DNA of 64,000 nt from Bradyrhizobium sp. SZCCT0231. GTDB taxonomy: Bacteria; Pseudomonadota; Alphaproteobacteria; Rhizobiales; Xanthobacteraceae. The stretch's first letter is position 1; each line of letters starts with the position of its first letter. The DNA lies in assembly GCF_018130245.1 (NCBI RefSeq), contig NZ_JAFCKP010000009.1, positions 62,001-126,000 on the forward strand, written 5' to 3'. Position numbers and translations under genes: made by a program. Positions 1-7,591 of this stretch are shown in pieces. The notes below the pieces were generated by a model. It searched no databases and was not told the DNA's origin. It saw only the letters and a program-made list of their open reading frames with translations.

Positions 1-2
1 TG

Positions 3-236
3 GTCGACCCGCACTTTGAGCCGCCGCCGGACAATCGCTATCTGCGAAAGGTCGTTAAGTCCCTCTATCCCGATACTCATGCCTATCACCATGTCGGGTG
101 GACGTTGCACCCGAGGTACTTTGCGAACTTGTTCAAGACCAAGATTGCCTACGAAGCCTATCCCGAGGGCCAAGCCGAGGTCGACGAGATGGTCGCAAGG
201 CTGCGCCTGGACATGAAGGTGATCTACGATCCGTAG
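3..236 (+). CDS. C-terminal end of a secreted ClpP-like protein (partial)
   Basis: An open frame enters from the left edge and stops at the tag at 234-236, giving about 77 residues that end in VIYDP. It aligns by eye with the C-terminus of the protein at 13,239-14,069: both have a DPP/PPPDNR-type segment, a YP.SxxxxVW/GWT segment, an xKTK(I/L)xY motif, a YPE(G/S)Q.EVD motif and the identical last five residues. It is therefore a paralogue of that protein, whose N-terminal half has a signal peptide and a ClpP/crotonase-like core. The start lies outside the window, so nothing can be said about its own N-terminus. Confidence 0.7.
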   Translation, partial: VDPHFEPPPDNRYLRKVVKSLYPDTHAYHHVGWTLHPRYFANLFKTKIAYEAYPEGQAEVDEMVARLRLDMKVIYDP

Positions 237-542
237 CCAGACCGACAGAAATTAAGCAATTCTTCTATTGAAGAGGGCGCGCTCGCGCGATCAAAGATGA
301 ACCAGGCATCAGGCGACAACAATCTGCCAAATCCGATTTCGCCCCTGGTGATAGCTGGGCGGCCGTGGACCACGGGGCAGATTCCGTACCTGTCCGAAGC
401 CTGGTACGGGTTCAGACACGCTGAGGTTCGAGCCGTGCTTTGCGTACGCTCGAAATCCCGCGCAGGGCGGTCAGGTGCGAACGAGTTCTGACCGAATGAG
501 GCTCTTCGAAAATCATGAAAAGAACAGCACGAGAGATCTCAA
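237..542. other. Intergenic stretch, no supported gene
   Basis: About 300 bases lie between the partial gene at the left edge and the TTG-started membrane protein at 543. A 64-codon open frame starts at 297, but it has no ribosome binding site, odd composition and no recognisable protein features. The stretch probably carries the promoter of the following gene; I could not assign a convincing -35/-10 pair. Confidence 0.4.
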
Positions 543-959
543 TTGAGCACTGATCAAGTGCATCCCACGGCCGATCCCTCTCAGGAAATCCGGCGCTCAC
601 CATGGTTCGCCTATGTCTTGGCCGGCGTTACCCTGCTGGGCTGGTTCGGCGGGCGTTTCCTGATGTTTCTGTTGCCCGACGCGTCCTACTGGCTGCTCTT
701 GATCGGTGCAATTGGCGCGATCGTCGCGATGATCTGGCTGATCGCCTGCGCCTTTCTGCCAATGCCTCGGGCCGCACCTGTTCTCCTCGCTGCTCTGGTG
801 ATCATGATCCCACGGGGAATCTTCTCAAGCCGGAGTCTGAAGTCGCAAGAATGGAACAGGGCGTTCGACAAGGTTCGAGAGACTGAAGCGGCGATCTTGA
901 GGTTTCATGGCGCCACACGGCTATCCGGCGATTTCTATCTCGCTAGTCTCTCATACTAG
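543..959 (+). CDS. Small membrane protein of unknown function (moron candidate)
   Basis: A 138-residue protein with three hydrophobic segments at about residues 22-43, 48-70 and 76-93, followed by a charged C-terminal helix with a SQEWNRAFDKVRE segment. The start is the TTG at 543, because no ATG occurs before the first membrane segment; a GAGAG lies about 9 bases upstream. It stands alone, with spacers of roughly 300 and 180 bases, in the pattern of a self-contained prophage accessory gene. I do not recognise the family. A role in superinfection exclusion or envelope modification is possible, but nothing in the sequence demonstrates it. Confidence 0.55.
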   Translation: MSTDQVHPTADPSQEIRRSPWFAYVLAGVTLLGWFGGRFLMFLLPDASYWLLLIGAIGAIVAMIWLIACAFLPMPRAAPVLLAALVIMIPRGIFSSRSLKSQEWNRAFDKVRETEAAILRFHGATRLSGDFYLASLSY

Positions 960-1026
960 AGCGGCTTCCAAGGACATCCGGCCGGCGTTCCGTGAAGGCC
1001 GGTGACCATTACATCCTAGACTGCAA

Positions 1027-1043
1027 AACCGGCTCGGCCGGTT
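1027..1043. terminator. Possible weak terminator hairpin
   Basis: AACCGGC-TCG-GCCGGTT forms a 7-bp perfect stem with a 3-base loop, followed by a short mixed CTTGT tract rather than a true T-run. It lies between the membrane protein ending at 959 and the next gene, so it may end the upstream transcript. The poor T-tract makes this weak. Confidence 0.3.
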
Positions 1044-1139
1044 CTTGTCGAGTATCTCGCTGCACCGGAAGTTTAGATGCACGGACCTCTTACGTTTGGA
1101 CGACTGAGTGAAGCTGTTTAGGCCCAGGTGACGAGCCAC

Positions 1140-2201
1140 ATGTCTATTCTTAACTTGAGAGGACTCGGCGTGATCGGCATTTTGCTCGCTCTGGCGAGCC
1201 TGCCAGCCTCGTCGCAAGAGGCCGAAACGAGAATCCTCGGCATCCATCTTGCCATGTCTCCCGAATTGTCGCTGTACGATCAGCATATCAATCAAGAAAT
1301 ATTGGATGCGCTTTTGCTCAATGCCCGCCGGCTTCCCGACGTCGCGCCGTGCGAATTGTCCCGGCCCTATCAAATCGACTACGTTTTTGGCGATTTCGCC
1401 GTGACTTTGCGGCACTTCAGTCCGGACATGCTTGTGAAATGTCTTCGTGGTGTGATCCGCTATGTCTTGCACGAAGACATAGCCGAGGTCGACTTTCTCG
1501 CGGCTCGCGCTTTACAGGCCCGGTTGGCACGAGAATATCTCACGCTTGACGCGAAAAACCCGCAACGAGCAGACCGAGTTGCGGAACGAATGGCGCTTCT
1601 CTCGATCTATCGAAAACATTCGCCGCTCCACCAGTTGCTTTCGGTTGATGCGAACGCAATAGCGATGCTCTCTTTCGATGAATTCTCTCTCTGGCTCGAG
1701 CGCAATCGCAAGGCGGGAAGATTTACCTTCCGCGGTCCAAAGAGGCTGCTGGAAGCACTCGATCTTCCCGTGCCCGACCCAATGGTCTTGCAGCCGATTA
1801 CCTCGCTGGCATCACCTCGGATGCCTGCTGGTGTCTTGGCCGTTAATAGCGAGCCTGTCGGGATTGCTGCGCTGATCGCGTTGTTTTTGGGGCATGACGA
1901 GACGCTTTCTATCGATGAGAAGGCGAAGCGGCGATTTGCCTGTAACCAAAATGAACCATCGAAGCTGGGGGACAGCTACGATGCTATCGCGAGCGCATCT
2001 TGTCGTACTTACGACCATTTTGGCGATATCTGGTTCACGATGCCGCTCAGGAGGGCCGAGAGTGCGTCTTACTCGGAGTTTTGCCGGCAGGTGCTTGAGC
2101 TGAGCCGCGACGAAGACATTGCGACCGTTGCACGCTTTAGTCCGGACGGCTCGAAGGGCCTATATGTCCTAGTGCCGCCGGCTTGCAAGGCGACCGACTA
2201 A
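1140..2201 (+). CDS. Secreted protein of unknown function
   Basis: A roughly 353-residue protein with a clear signal peptide: a hydrophobic stretch (GLGVIGILLALASLPASS) is followed by a probable cleavage before QEAET. The mature part is mixed alpha/beta with scattered Cys residues (near CELSRP, VKCLRG, FACNQN, SCRTYD, FCRQV and PPACK), consistent with an exported, possibly disulfide-bonded protein. ATG 1140 is preferred over an in-frame GTG at 1128; neither has a strong ribosome binding site. It sits between two other unknown genes upstream of the capsid gene, so it is probably prophage cargo rather than structural. I do not recognise the family. Confidence 0.6.
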   Translation: MSILNLRGLGVIGILLALASLPASSQEAETRILGIHLAMSPELSLYDQHINQEILDALLLNARRLPDVAPCELSRPYQIDYVFGDFAVTLRHFSPDMLVKCLRGVIRYVLHEDIAEVDFLAARALQARLAREYLTLDAKNPQRADRVAERMALLSIYRKHSPLHQLLSVDANAIAMLSFDEFSLWLERNRKAGRFTFRGPKRLLEALDLPVPDPMVLQPITSLASPRMPAGVLAVNSEPVGIAALIALFLGHDETLSIDEKAKRRFACNQNEPSKLGDSYDAIASASCRTYDHFGDIWFTMPLRRAESASYSEFCRQVLELSRDEDIATVARFSPDGSKGLYVLVPPACKATD

Positions 2202-2244
2202 TCTTCCAACGAAAGTGGATTTAAGTTCCGGCGGAGAACGCCGG

Positions 2245-2811
2245 ATGAAAGGAATCATCTTGCCTATCGAGAGCTTCGACGTCACGGACGAAAATGGTGC
2301 GCGGGTAACTGGAACGGCGGAAGCGTATCGCGATCCCAAGGGAGAATTTTACAATCCGAACAGCTCGTACTATCAGCATCCGCGCTTTTCCAACCATAGC
2401 ATCCAGTTTCTAAACGATAAGGATCTATGTCGCATCAATCGATCAGCGCTCAGCGAGGCGGTGCAGGAGGCTCTCCGAAACGCGTTGACCAATTTTGGGA
2501 TTGATCGCCCGGACGCGGGGGCAGTCCAGTCGCGTGTCAATGATTCCATCACCGAGGCATTGCGGCAATGCGTTCCCATGAGCCAAACCGTACCTCCGGC
2601 CCCAACGCAGGAGCCTCCCTCGTCGATAGCCGATCTCCTCATCGACCGTATCCGGCGTCAGCAACAGCCGAACGCCAATAGACCCCAATCGTCCGTTTTC
2701 GATCCCCGAGCCGCGTCCCTGCCGTCCGTTCCCGCGGTCGCGCTTGCGCCGTCGGCATACGAGCTGTTAGAAACGATACCTCTCAAGACAAGTCGCTTAT
2801 CCGGCGTTTGA
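2245..2811 (+). CDS. Hypothetical prophage protein, proline-rich C-terminus
   Basis: A 188-residue protein starting at ATG 2245, chosen because a GGAG lies about 10 bases upstream. An upstream in-frame TTG at 2215 would add ten residues. The N-terminal half looks folded (ESFDVTDENGARVTGTAE, then a Tyr/Asn-rich segment); a helical middle with LSEAVQEALRNAL follows; the C-terminal third is rich in Pro, Gln and Ser and probably disordered. Similar proline-rich tails occur in the unknown proteins at 10,036, 14,181 and 17,503. No function can be assigned; it lies directly before the leader of the capsid gene. Confidence 0.55.
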   Translation: MKGIILPIESFDVTDENGARVTGTAEAYRDPKGEFYNPNSSYYQHPRFSNHSIQFLNDKDLCRINRSALSEAVQEALRNALTNFGIDRPDAGAVQSRVNDSITEALRQCVPMSQTVPPAPTQEPPSSIADLLIDRIRRQQQPNANRPQSSVFDPRAASLPSVPAVALAPSAYELLETIPLKTSRLSGV

Positions 2812-3179
2812 CGCGTGTACGGCCAAGCTGATACGGCGAAGGCCGCTGTCTCCCTCTCCTGGATTTTCCTGACACCGGCTGCCTGGCTCTCACATTGGGA
2901 TGTGCCGGCAACGCTGTCTGAGCTCGTACCGCCAGCAGATAGTGATCGTCGGCTTCACATAGATTTCTCGACGTTTTCAATACGTCGATGCCGCCCTTGC
3001 GTGGATAGCGCAGGTTCCCGGCAGCTAAGGCTCGCCATATCGAACCGGAAATCCCTTCCGCGCCATCGGATCAGCGAGACTGCAACGTTGCACCTAGAAA
3101 CACCTGTGCCTTTGCTGACCGCCGCGCATGGAACTCCTGCGCGTCACGCGACGCAACCGGCCTTCATCGGGAAACCCAG
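2812..3179. other. Long leader or intergenic region before the capsid gene
   Basis: About 370 bases lack a convincing gene. A GTG-started 122-codon frame covers it, but its composition (many Arg, His and Pro, no ribosome binding site) does not look like a protein. The region probably holds the promoter and 5' leader of the capsid gene. No T-rich terminator is obvious. It may also be a decayed gene. Confidence 0.4.
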
Positions 3180-4142
3180 ATGACTCTACCAACCTCAACC
3201 TTCGTTACCTACTCCGCGGTGGGCAACCGCGAAGACCTCAGCGACATGATCTATCGCATCGATCCCGTCGACACGCCGTTCATGAGCGGCGTCGACAAGG
3301 AGAAGGCGACCGCCGTTAATCACGAATGGCAGACGCAGGCTCTTGCCGCAGCCGACGGCGCCAACGCCCAGCTCGAAGGCGATGATCCCAACACCAACAC
3401 CACCACGCCGACCGTGCGGCTCGGCAATCTCTGCCAGATCTCCTACAAGGTCGCGCGGGTCTCGGGCACGCAGCAGACGGTCGACCATGCTGGCCGCGAT
3501 AACGAGCTTGCCTACCAGGAGATGCTGAAGGGTCTCGAGCTCAAGCGCGACCTCGAAACCATCCTGTGCGGCACCAACCAGGCCAAGGTGGTCGGCAACA
3601 CCACCACGCCGCGCAAGACGGCGTCCGTCCTGTCCTGGATCGTGTCAGCCACCTCGAAGGGCACTGCCGGCGGCGCTGCGGACCCGGCGGTCGCCGACGG
3701 CACCGCCACGCGAACCGACGGCACCCAGCTCGCCTTCACCGAGGTGCGATTGAAGACCGTGCTCTCGTCGATCTGGACCAATGGCGGCAAGCCCGGCACC
3801 ATCATGACCGGCGCCTTCAACAAGCAGGTGTTCTCGACCTTCACCGGCCGGTCCACCGCGATCGAGGAATCCAAGTCGAAGAAGATCGTCGCGTCCGTCG
3901 ACGCGTACGAATCCGATTTCGGCAAGCTCAAGGTGGTCGCCAACCGCTTCCAGCGCCCGCGCGACGTGTTGGTGCTCGAGCTCGACAAATGGGCGGTCGC
4001 TTATCTCAACGGCCGCAACATGATCTCGATCCCGCTCGCCAAGACCGGTGATTCCGATCGCCGGCAGATCCTGGCCGAATACGCGCTGGTGTCCCGCAAC
4101 GAGAAGGCCTCAGGCGGCGTGTTCGACAATACCACCTCCTGA
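3180..4142 (+). CDS. Major capsid protein, SU10/DUF5309-like
   Basis: A 320-residue protein beginning MTLPTSTFVTYSAVGNREDL. The N-terminus with IYRIDPVDTPFMSGV, the E/Q-rich N-arm, the VSGTQQTVDHAG segment and the C-terminal LDKWAVAYLNGRNM...AEYALVSRNEKA block are typical of the SU10-type major capsid family (DUF5309), which has the HK97 fold. Length matches the family. It forms the icosahedral shell. A GGGAAA upstream can serve as ribosome binding site. A strong UUCG-loop terminator follows within 40 bases, separating this highly expressed gene from the accessory head and tail genes. No scaffold or protease gene lies directly upstream in the window. Confidence 0.85.
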   Translation: MTLPTSTFVTYSAVGNREDLSDMIYRIDPVDTPFMSGVDKEKATAVNHEWQTQALAAADGANAQLEGDDPNTNTTTPTVRLGNLCQISYKVARVSGTQQTVDHAGRDNELAYQEMLKGLELKRDLETILCGTNQAKVVGNTTTPRKTASVLSWIVSATSKGTAGGAADPAVADGTATRTDGTQLAFTEVRLKTVLSSIWTNGGKPGTIMTGAFNKQVFSTFTGRSTAIEESKSKKIVASVDAYESDFGKLKVVANRFQRPRDVLVLELDKWAVAYLNGRNMISIPLAKTGDSDRRQILAEYALVSRNEKASGGVFDNTTS

Positions 4143-4172
4143 GCGGCCACGATCATCATCCACCTCAACCTT

Positions 4173-4202
4173 GGGGCAGCCTTCGGGCTGCCCCTTCTTT
4201 TT
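4173..4202 (+). terminator. Rho-independent terminator after capsid gene
   Basis: GGGGCAGCC, a TTCG tetraloop and GGCTGCCCC form a perfect 9-bp stem, followed by a run of eight pyrimidines, seven of them T. It lies 31 bases after the capsid stop codon and ends just before the ribosome binding site (GGAGAG) of the next gene. It is probably a partial terminator that keeps capsid mRNA in excess over downstream messages. Confidence 0.9.
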
Positions 4203-4213
4203 GGAGAGCCAAG

Positions 4214-4576
4214 ATGCCGCTTCCCGGCAATCGCACCCTCAATACCGCCGATCTCACCGCCTACACGCCGTCCTGCGGCGCGAGCCCCGTTGCCGCCTAT
4301 GTCCGCGTTCCCTTTCGTTGCCGCGTGCTGAAAGTCGCCGGCATCCTGGGCGGCGCGATCACGACAGCCGACGGCACCATCACCGTCTCGGCCAATGCGG
4401 CAACGTTGGCGACGTTCACCGTGACACAGGCAGGATCCGCCGCGGGCCAGCTGTTCTCGGCTGTGCCGCCGTCGCCGGTCTACCTCAACGAGGATGACGT
4501 GATCGTGCTGACGCCCTCGGGCGCCTCCGGCGCGTCGATCCCCATGCATTACTCGATCTCCGTGAGGACCGCCTGA
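4214..4576 (+). CDS. Small head protein, possible capsid decoration protein
   Basis: A 120-residue, beta-rich protein with a GGAGAG ribosome binding site 7 bases upstream. It is rich in Ala, Thr, Val and Gly (TTADGTITVSANAATLATFTVTQAG) and has almost no charged residues, as in small virion surface or decoration proteins. Its place immediately after the capsid gene, ahead of the head-completion genes, supports a head role. The exact family is not recognised; a short head-fibre protein is an alternative. It is one base apart from the next gene, so the two are probably translated from one message. Confidence 0.55.
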   Translation: MPLPGNRTLNTADLTAYTPSCGASPVAAYVRVPFRCRVLKVAGILGGAITTADGTITVSANAATLATFTVTQAGSAAGQLFSAVPPSPVYLNEDDVIVLTPSGASGASIPMHYSISVRTA

Positions 4577-4577
4577 C

Positions 4578-4889
4578 ATGCCGCTCTTTCCCAAGCAAAA
4601 CTCTTCGCGCGTCGGTCCTACCCAAACGGTCGCCTATGACAGCAGCGTCGGTGCAACCAATGCGTTCGGGCCACACACCTATCAAATCCGCCTCGTCGCC
4701 AATTCGGGCTGCTGCTACCGGATTGGCGATGGCGCACAGACTGCAACCATTTCGGACCCTTATCTGCCGGCGAACGTGGTCGAATACGTTACCGTGAGTC
4801 CCGGCCAGCGCATTGCAGCGTTGAAGGCCGCGACCAACGGCCTGGTCACGGCAACCGCCGGCACTCTGTGGGTGACGGAGCTGTCGTGA
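4578..4889 (+). CDS. Small beta-rich virion protein
   Basis: A 103-residue protein that follows the 4214 gene by one base and overlaps the next start by one base (TGATG). The sequence NAFGPHTYQIRLVANSGCCYRIGDGAQTATISDPYLPANVVEYVTVSPGQRIAAL resembles small phage proteins made of one beta-sandwich domain, and the C-terminal TATAGTLWVTELS ends in a beta strand. The size and site beside the capsid gene suggest a decoration or head-surface protein. No enzyme motif is present. The function is inferred from position only. Confidence 0.5.
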   Translation: MPLFPKQNSSRVGPTQTVAYDSSVGATNAFGPHTYQIRLVANSGCCYRIGDGAQTATISDPYLPANVVEYVTVSPGQRIAALKAATNGLVTATAGTLWVTELS

Positions 4890-5221
4890 TGGACGGTGTT
4901 CTCATCAAGCCCCATCTCGACAGAAACGGCCGTGAGCTGACGATCGAGCATGTCCAGGATGTGGCGCCGATCCTGGAATGGAACAGGCAGGCGCGTCAGG
5001 ACGAGCAACGCGGTGACTGGGGGCGGCATGTCGCTCGCATCCCCAACGTCATCTACGTCCAATGGCTCAACGAGGAGCATGCGAGGGGCAACACCTCGCT
5101 GCGGCTGTTCACGCCCGAATTCGACGCGATCGTGCAGAAAAAGCTCGACGATCCCGAATGGGCCTATTTGCGAACCGACAGGCCGAGATTGCAGGCCGGC
5201 TGGTCAGCGGAGCTCACGTGA
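4889..5221 (+). CDS. Hypothetical phage protein between head and adaptor genes
   Basis: A 110-residue protein starting at ATG 4889, which shares one base with the upstream stop codon; this coupling decides the start. It is charged and helical, with ILEWNRQARQDEQRGDWGRHVARIPNVIYVQWLNEEHARGN, followed by FDAIVQKKLDDPEWAYLRTD. This resembles small proteins often found next to podoviral head-completion genes, but I cannot name a characterised homologue. It overlaps the adaptor gene by four bases (GTGA), so the two are translationally coupled and probably act in the same assembly step. Confidence 0.55.
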   Translation: MDGVLIKPHLDRNGRELTIEHVQDVAPILEWNRQARQDEQRGDWGRHVARIPNVIYVQWLNEEHARGNTSLRLFTPEFDAIVQKKLDDPEWAYLRTDRPRLQAGWSAELT

Positions 5222-5871
5222 CCCAGACTACTGATTACACATCGCTGCAAGGCGCAGTGATCGAATATCTCGCGCGCGATCAGGATACGACATTGATCGC
5301 GCGGATCCCAACCTTCATTCAACTCGCGGAAGCCAAGTTCAATCGCCAGCTCTTCGTGCGGCAGATGGAGCAGAGGGCCACGGCCCTAGTCGACCTCGGC
5401 TCGAACGAGCCGGAGTTCATTTCGTTGCCATCGGATTTTCAATCCATGCGTCGGGTCCGGCTGTCCAGCGTGACAGGAAAGCCCTGCCTCGAGTTCAAAT
5501 CGGGGACGCAGATGGACGAATATCGCTTTGCGACCTCCGATGTCGCTGCGCGGCCGCGCTATTTCACGGTGTTCGGCGGCGAGCTCGAGCTGGCCCCGAC
5601 GCCGGATGCGGCCTACACGATCGAAATGGTCTATCGGCGGAACGTTCCGTCACTCGCGGCGAACGGGAATAACTGGCTGCTGACCATGGCGCCCGATCTC
5701 TATCTCTATGCCGCCCTGCTGGAGTCCGCTCCGTACATCAAGGAGGACGCGCGAATCCAGACTTGGGGGCTCGGGTTCACGTCGGCGCTCGCCGACCTCA
5801 ACAACCTCGGGCTGACATCGACCTTCAACGCCGGGCCGATGACGGTGCGCGTTTCCGGACAGATCATTTAG
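5218..5871 (+). CDS. Phage adaptor (head-to-tail) protein
   Basis: A 217-residue protein. The GTG at 5218 is chosen because it overlaps the preceding stop as GTGA and has a GGAG about 6 bases upstream. The N-terminus (YTSLQGAVIEYLARDQDTTLIARIPTFIQLAEAKFNRQL) and the middle FISLPSDFQSMRRVRLSS are typical of the adaptor family in SU10- and P22-like podoviruses, which attach below the portal ring and start tail assembly. The C-terminal half (ELAPTPDAAYTIEMVYRRNVPSL, then PDLYLYAALLESAPYIKEDARI) is also usual for the family. It fits its place after the capsid genes and before the tail genes. Confidence 0.75.
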   Translation: MTQTTDYTSLQGAVIEYLARDQDTTLIARIPTFIQLAEAKFNRQLFVRQMEQRATALVDLGSNEPEFISLPSDFQSMRRVRLSSVTGKPCLEFKSGTQMDEYRFATSDVAARPRYFTVFGGELELAPTPDAAYTIEMVYRRNVPSLAANGNNWLLTMAPDLYLYAALLESAPYIKEDARIQTWGLGFTSALADLNNLGLTSTFNAGPMTVRVSGQII

Positions 5872-5880
5872 GAGGGCGAC

Positions 5881-6312
5881 ATGGCAAGTTTCAACAAGTT
5901 CTATTGCTTCGTGCAGGACGTCGCCGACGCGTTGCACGACATGAAGACGGGCACGGCGCAGGTCTACAAGGTCTATCTGACCAATACGCCACCGGTGGCG
6001 ACGAATACGGTCTATAATACACCGGCAGATCTCACGACCGGCAACGGCTATACCGCGGGCGGCAACAGTATCGGTACGATTACCGGCGCGCAGACGACCG
6101 GCACATTCAAATTTGTGGGCGGCACCGATCCGGCCTGGACGGCCTCGGGTGGTTCGATCGGGCCGTTTCAATATGCGGTGCTCTACAATTCGACCTCGTC
6201 GACCAAGCCGCTGATCGGCTGGTGGGATTATGGCGTCGCCCTCACGCTCACCAACGGCAACACCTTCACGGTCGATCTCGACCAGACCAACGGCATTTTG
6301 ACGATCACCTGA
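5881..6312 (+). CDS. Hypothetical phage structural protein
   Basis: A 143-residue protein starting with MASFNKFYCFVQDVADALHDMKTG. A GGAGGG lies about 6 bases before the ATG. After the first 30 residues the protein is rich in Thr, Gly, Asn and Ser with little charge (PADLTTGNGYTAGGNSIGTITGAQ), ending in beta strands (VALTLTNGNTFTVDLDQTNGILTIT). It looks like a small tail or fibre-associated beta protein. It is a recurrent type next to podoviral adaptor and tail genes, but I know of no defined function. It is one base apart from the following fibre gene. Confidence 0.55.
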   Translation: MASFNKFYCFVQDVADALHDMKTGTAQVYKVYLTNTPPVATNTVYNTPADLTTGNGYTAGGNSIGTITGAQTTGTFKFVGGTDPAWTASGGSIGPFQYAVLYNSTSSTKPLIGWWDYGVALTLTNGNTFTVDLDQTNGILTIT

Positions 6313-6313
6313 C

Positions 6314-7147
6314 ATGGCAGCTTTTCTTGATGTTTGCCGCTTCAATCCGTCCGCCGGCGGAACGGGCGATTGGACTTATACGTCGGCCGTCACCGGTTAC
6401 CAGAGCCCGGCGGCGGCCGGCGTCGTCAACGGACGCCTCTACAAGTATCGGGCGGAAAGTGCTGACCTCAGCCAATGGGAGGTCGGTGAGGGCGCGTACA
6501 ACACGTCAACCGGTGTCCTGGCGCGCACGACGGTGCTGTTCAATTCGTCGGGTACGACCGCCAAGATCAACTTCACGACGATACCCCTGGTCGCGGTTGT
6601 GGCCCTCAAGGAGGACCTCATCTCCATCGAGGAGAGCAACAGCTTCACGACGGCCCAACAGGCGCAGGCGCGAAGCAACATCGGCGTGACCGCGATCGGG
6701 GCCGCAAATGTCGGTCAGATTCCCGGAACGACGGGTACGACGCAGCCCGCCGCTGGCAACATCGGTGAGGTCATCACCATCGGCGCCGGAATTAGCCTTC
6801 CCGGATCCGGTGTCAGTGCCAACGTCGGAACCGCGAGTGTGTCGCCTGGCATCTACGACGTGACGATCGTTGGAACTTTCAGTGGTCCCGGTGCGACGAC
6901 GTCGTCGGACTGGATTCTCGCGTTTGGCATCAGCAGCGCATCCGTCAGCGCGTCCCAGGCCATACAACTTCACGAGCGCATCGGCTCGGCATCACCCATG
7001 GGCGACATGTCGATTGTCATGACGTCGCCGTCGGTTCGGATCGCTGTGGCAAGCAGCACCACTTACTACCTCTGTGCTCAGGCCACATACTCCGGAGCCA
7101 GCGGCTACTCGGTCCAGGCGCAGGCCTACATTCGGCGCGCAAGCTAG
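6314..7147 (+). CDS. Tail fibre or tail-associated protein
   Basis: A 277-residue protein. The N-terminal 110 residues contain the pattern GYQSPAAAGVVNGRLYKYRAE....WEVGEGAYNTSTGVLARTTVLFNSSGT, seen at the start of many phage fibre proteins. A linker with SFTTAQQAQARSNIGV, another fibre hallmark, follows. The C-terminal domain (about residues 150-277) is beta-rich and almost uncharged, ending in YYLCAQATYSGASGYSVQAQAYIRRAS; it is probably the exposed receptor-facing or trimerising part. The protein is short for a full fibre, so it may be a small side fibre or tail-tip component. Host-range involvement is inferred. Confidence 0.65.
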   Translation: MAAFLDVCRFNPSAGGTGDWTYTSAVTGYQSPAAAGVVNGRLYKYRAESADLSQWEVGEGAYNTSTGVLARTTVLFNSSGTTAKINFTTIPLVAVVALKEDLISIEESNSFTTAQQAQARSNIGVTAIGAANVGQIPGTTGTTQPAAGNIGEVITIGAGISLPGSGVSANVGTASVSPGIYDVTIVGTFSGPGATTSSDWILAFGISSASVSASQAIQLHERIGSASPMGDMSIVMTSPSVRIAVASSTTYYLCAQATYSGASGYSVQAQAYIRRAS

Positions 7148-7157
7148 GACAACGGAC

Positions 7158-7589
7158 ATGGTATATCATCCCAAGGATTTCGTGCTCGCGTTGACCAGCT
7201 TGCGTCCGGGTCTGGTGGCGAATATCGACTTCGAAGTGTCGGATCACGGTGAGGGGCCGTTCATCTCCCGCTGGGAACGCGCGGAAGTGGCTCAACCAAC
7301 CGTGACGGAGATTGAGGCAGTTGATACGGACGCTCTGCTGCAGTCGCAGCTGACGTTCGTTGCGCGTGACATGCTGGCGCAGCTGACGCCGGACGACTAT
7401 GCGAGGATACAGGCGGCGGTCACATCGAGCGCTGCGCTCGGCTTGTTGTGGGCGGCATTGCTTGGCCAAGGCGAAGCGCCGATCTGGGTCGGCTCCGATC
7501 GGTTCAAGCTGGGGTGGGCGGGCATGGCGACCGCACTGGGCAAGGAGCGTGCTTGCGCCGTGGCCTCGGCACTCGGCATTCCGGTGTAA
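7158..7589 (+). CDS. Hypothetical phage protein
   Basis: A 143-residue protein starting at ATG 7158 (MVYHPKDFVLALTSLRPGLV), 11 bases after the fibre stop. The N-terminal half is mixed (NIDFEVSDHGEGPFISRWERAEVAQPTVTEIEAVDTD); the C-terminal half has helices with LLWAALLGQGEAPIWVGSDRFKLGWAGMATALGKERACAVASALGIPV. The E(V/I)EAVD-type segment resembles small proteins that accompany tail fibres in other phages, possibly fibre-assembly chaperones. That parallel is weak. No catalytic motif was seen. Confidence 0.45.
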   Translation: MVYHPKDFVLALTSLRPGLVANIDFEVSDHGEGPFISRWERAEVAQPTVTEIEAVDTDALLQSQLTFVARDMLAQLTPDDYARIQAAVTSSAALGLLWAALLGQGEAPIWVGSDRFKLGWAGMATALGKERACAVASALGIPV

Positions 7590-7591
7590 CC

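Noticed and set aside
297-491. 64-codon open frame in the first intergenic region
   Set aside because: No ribosome binding site, no features, and atypical composition.
2815-3183. 122-codon GTG frame before the capsid gene
   Set aside because: Arg/His/Pro-rich, no ribosome binding site, and it overlaps the capsid start; treated as leader.
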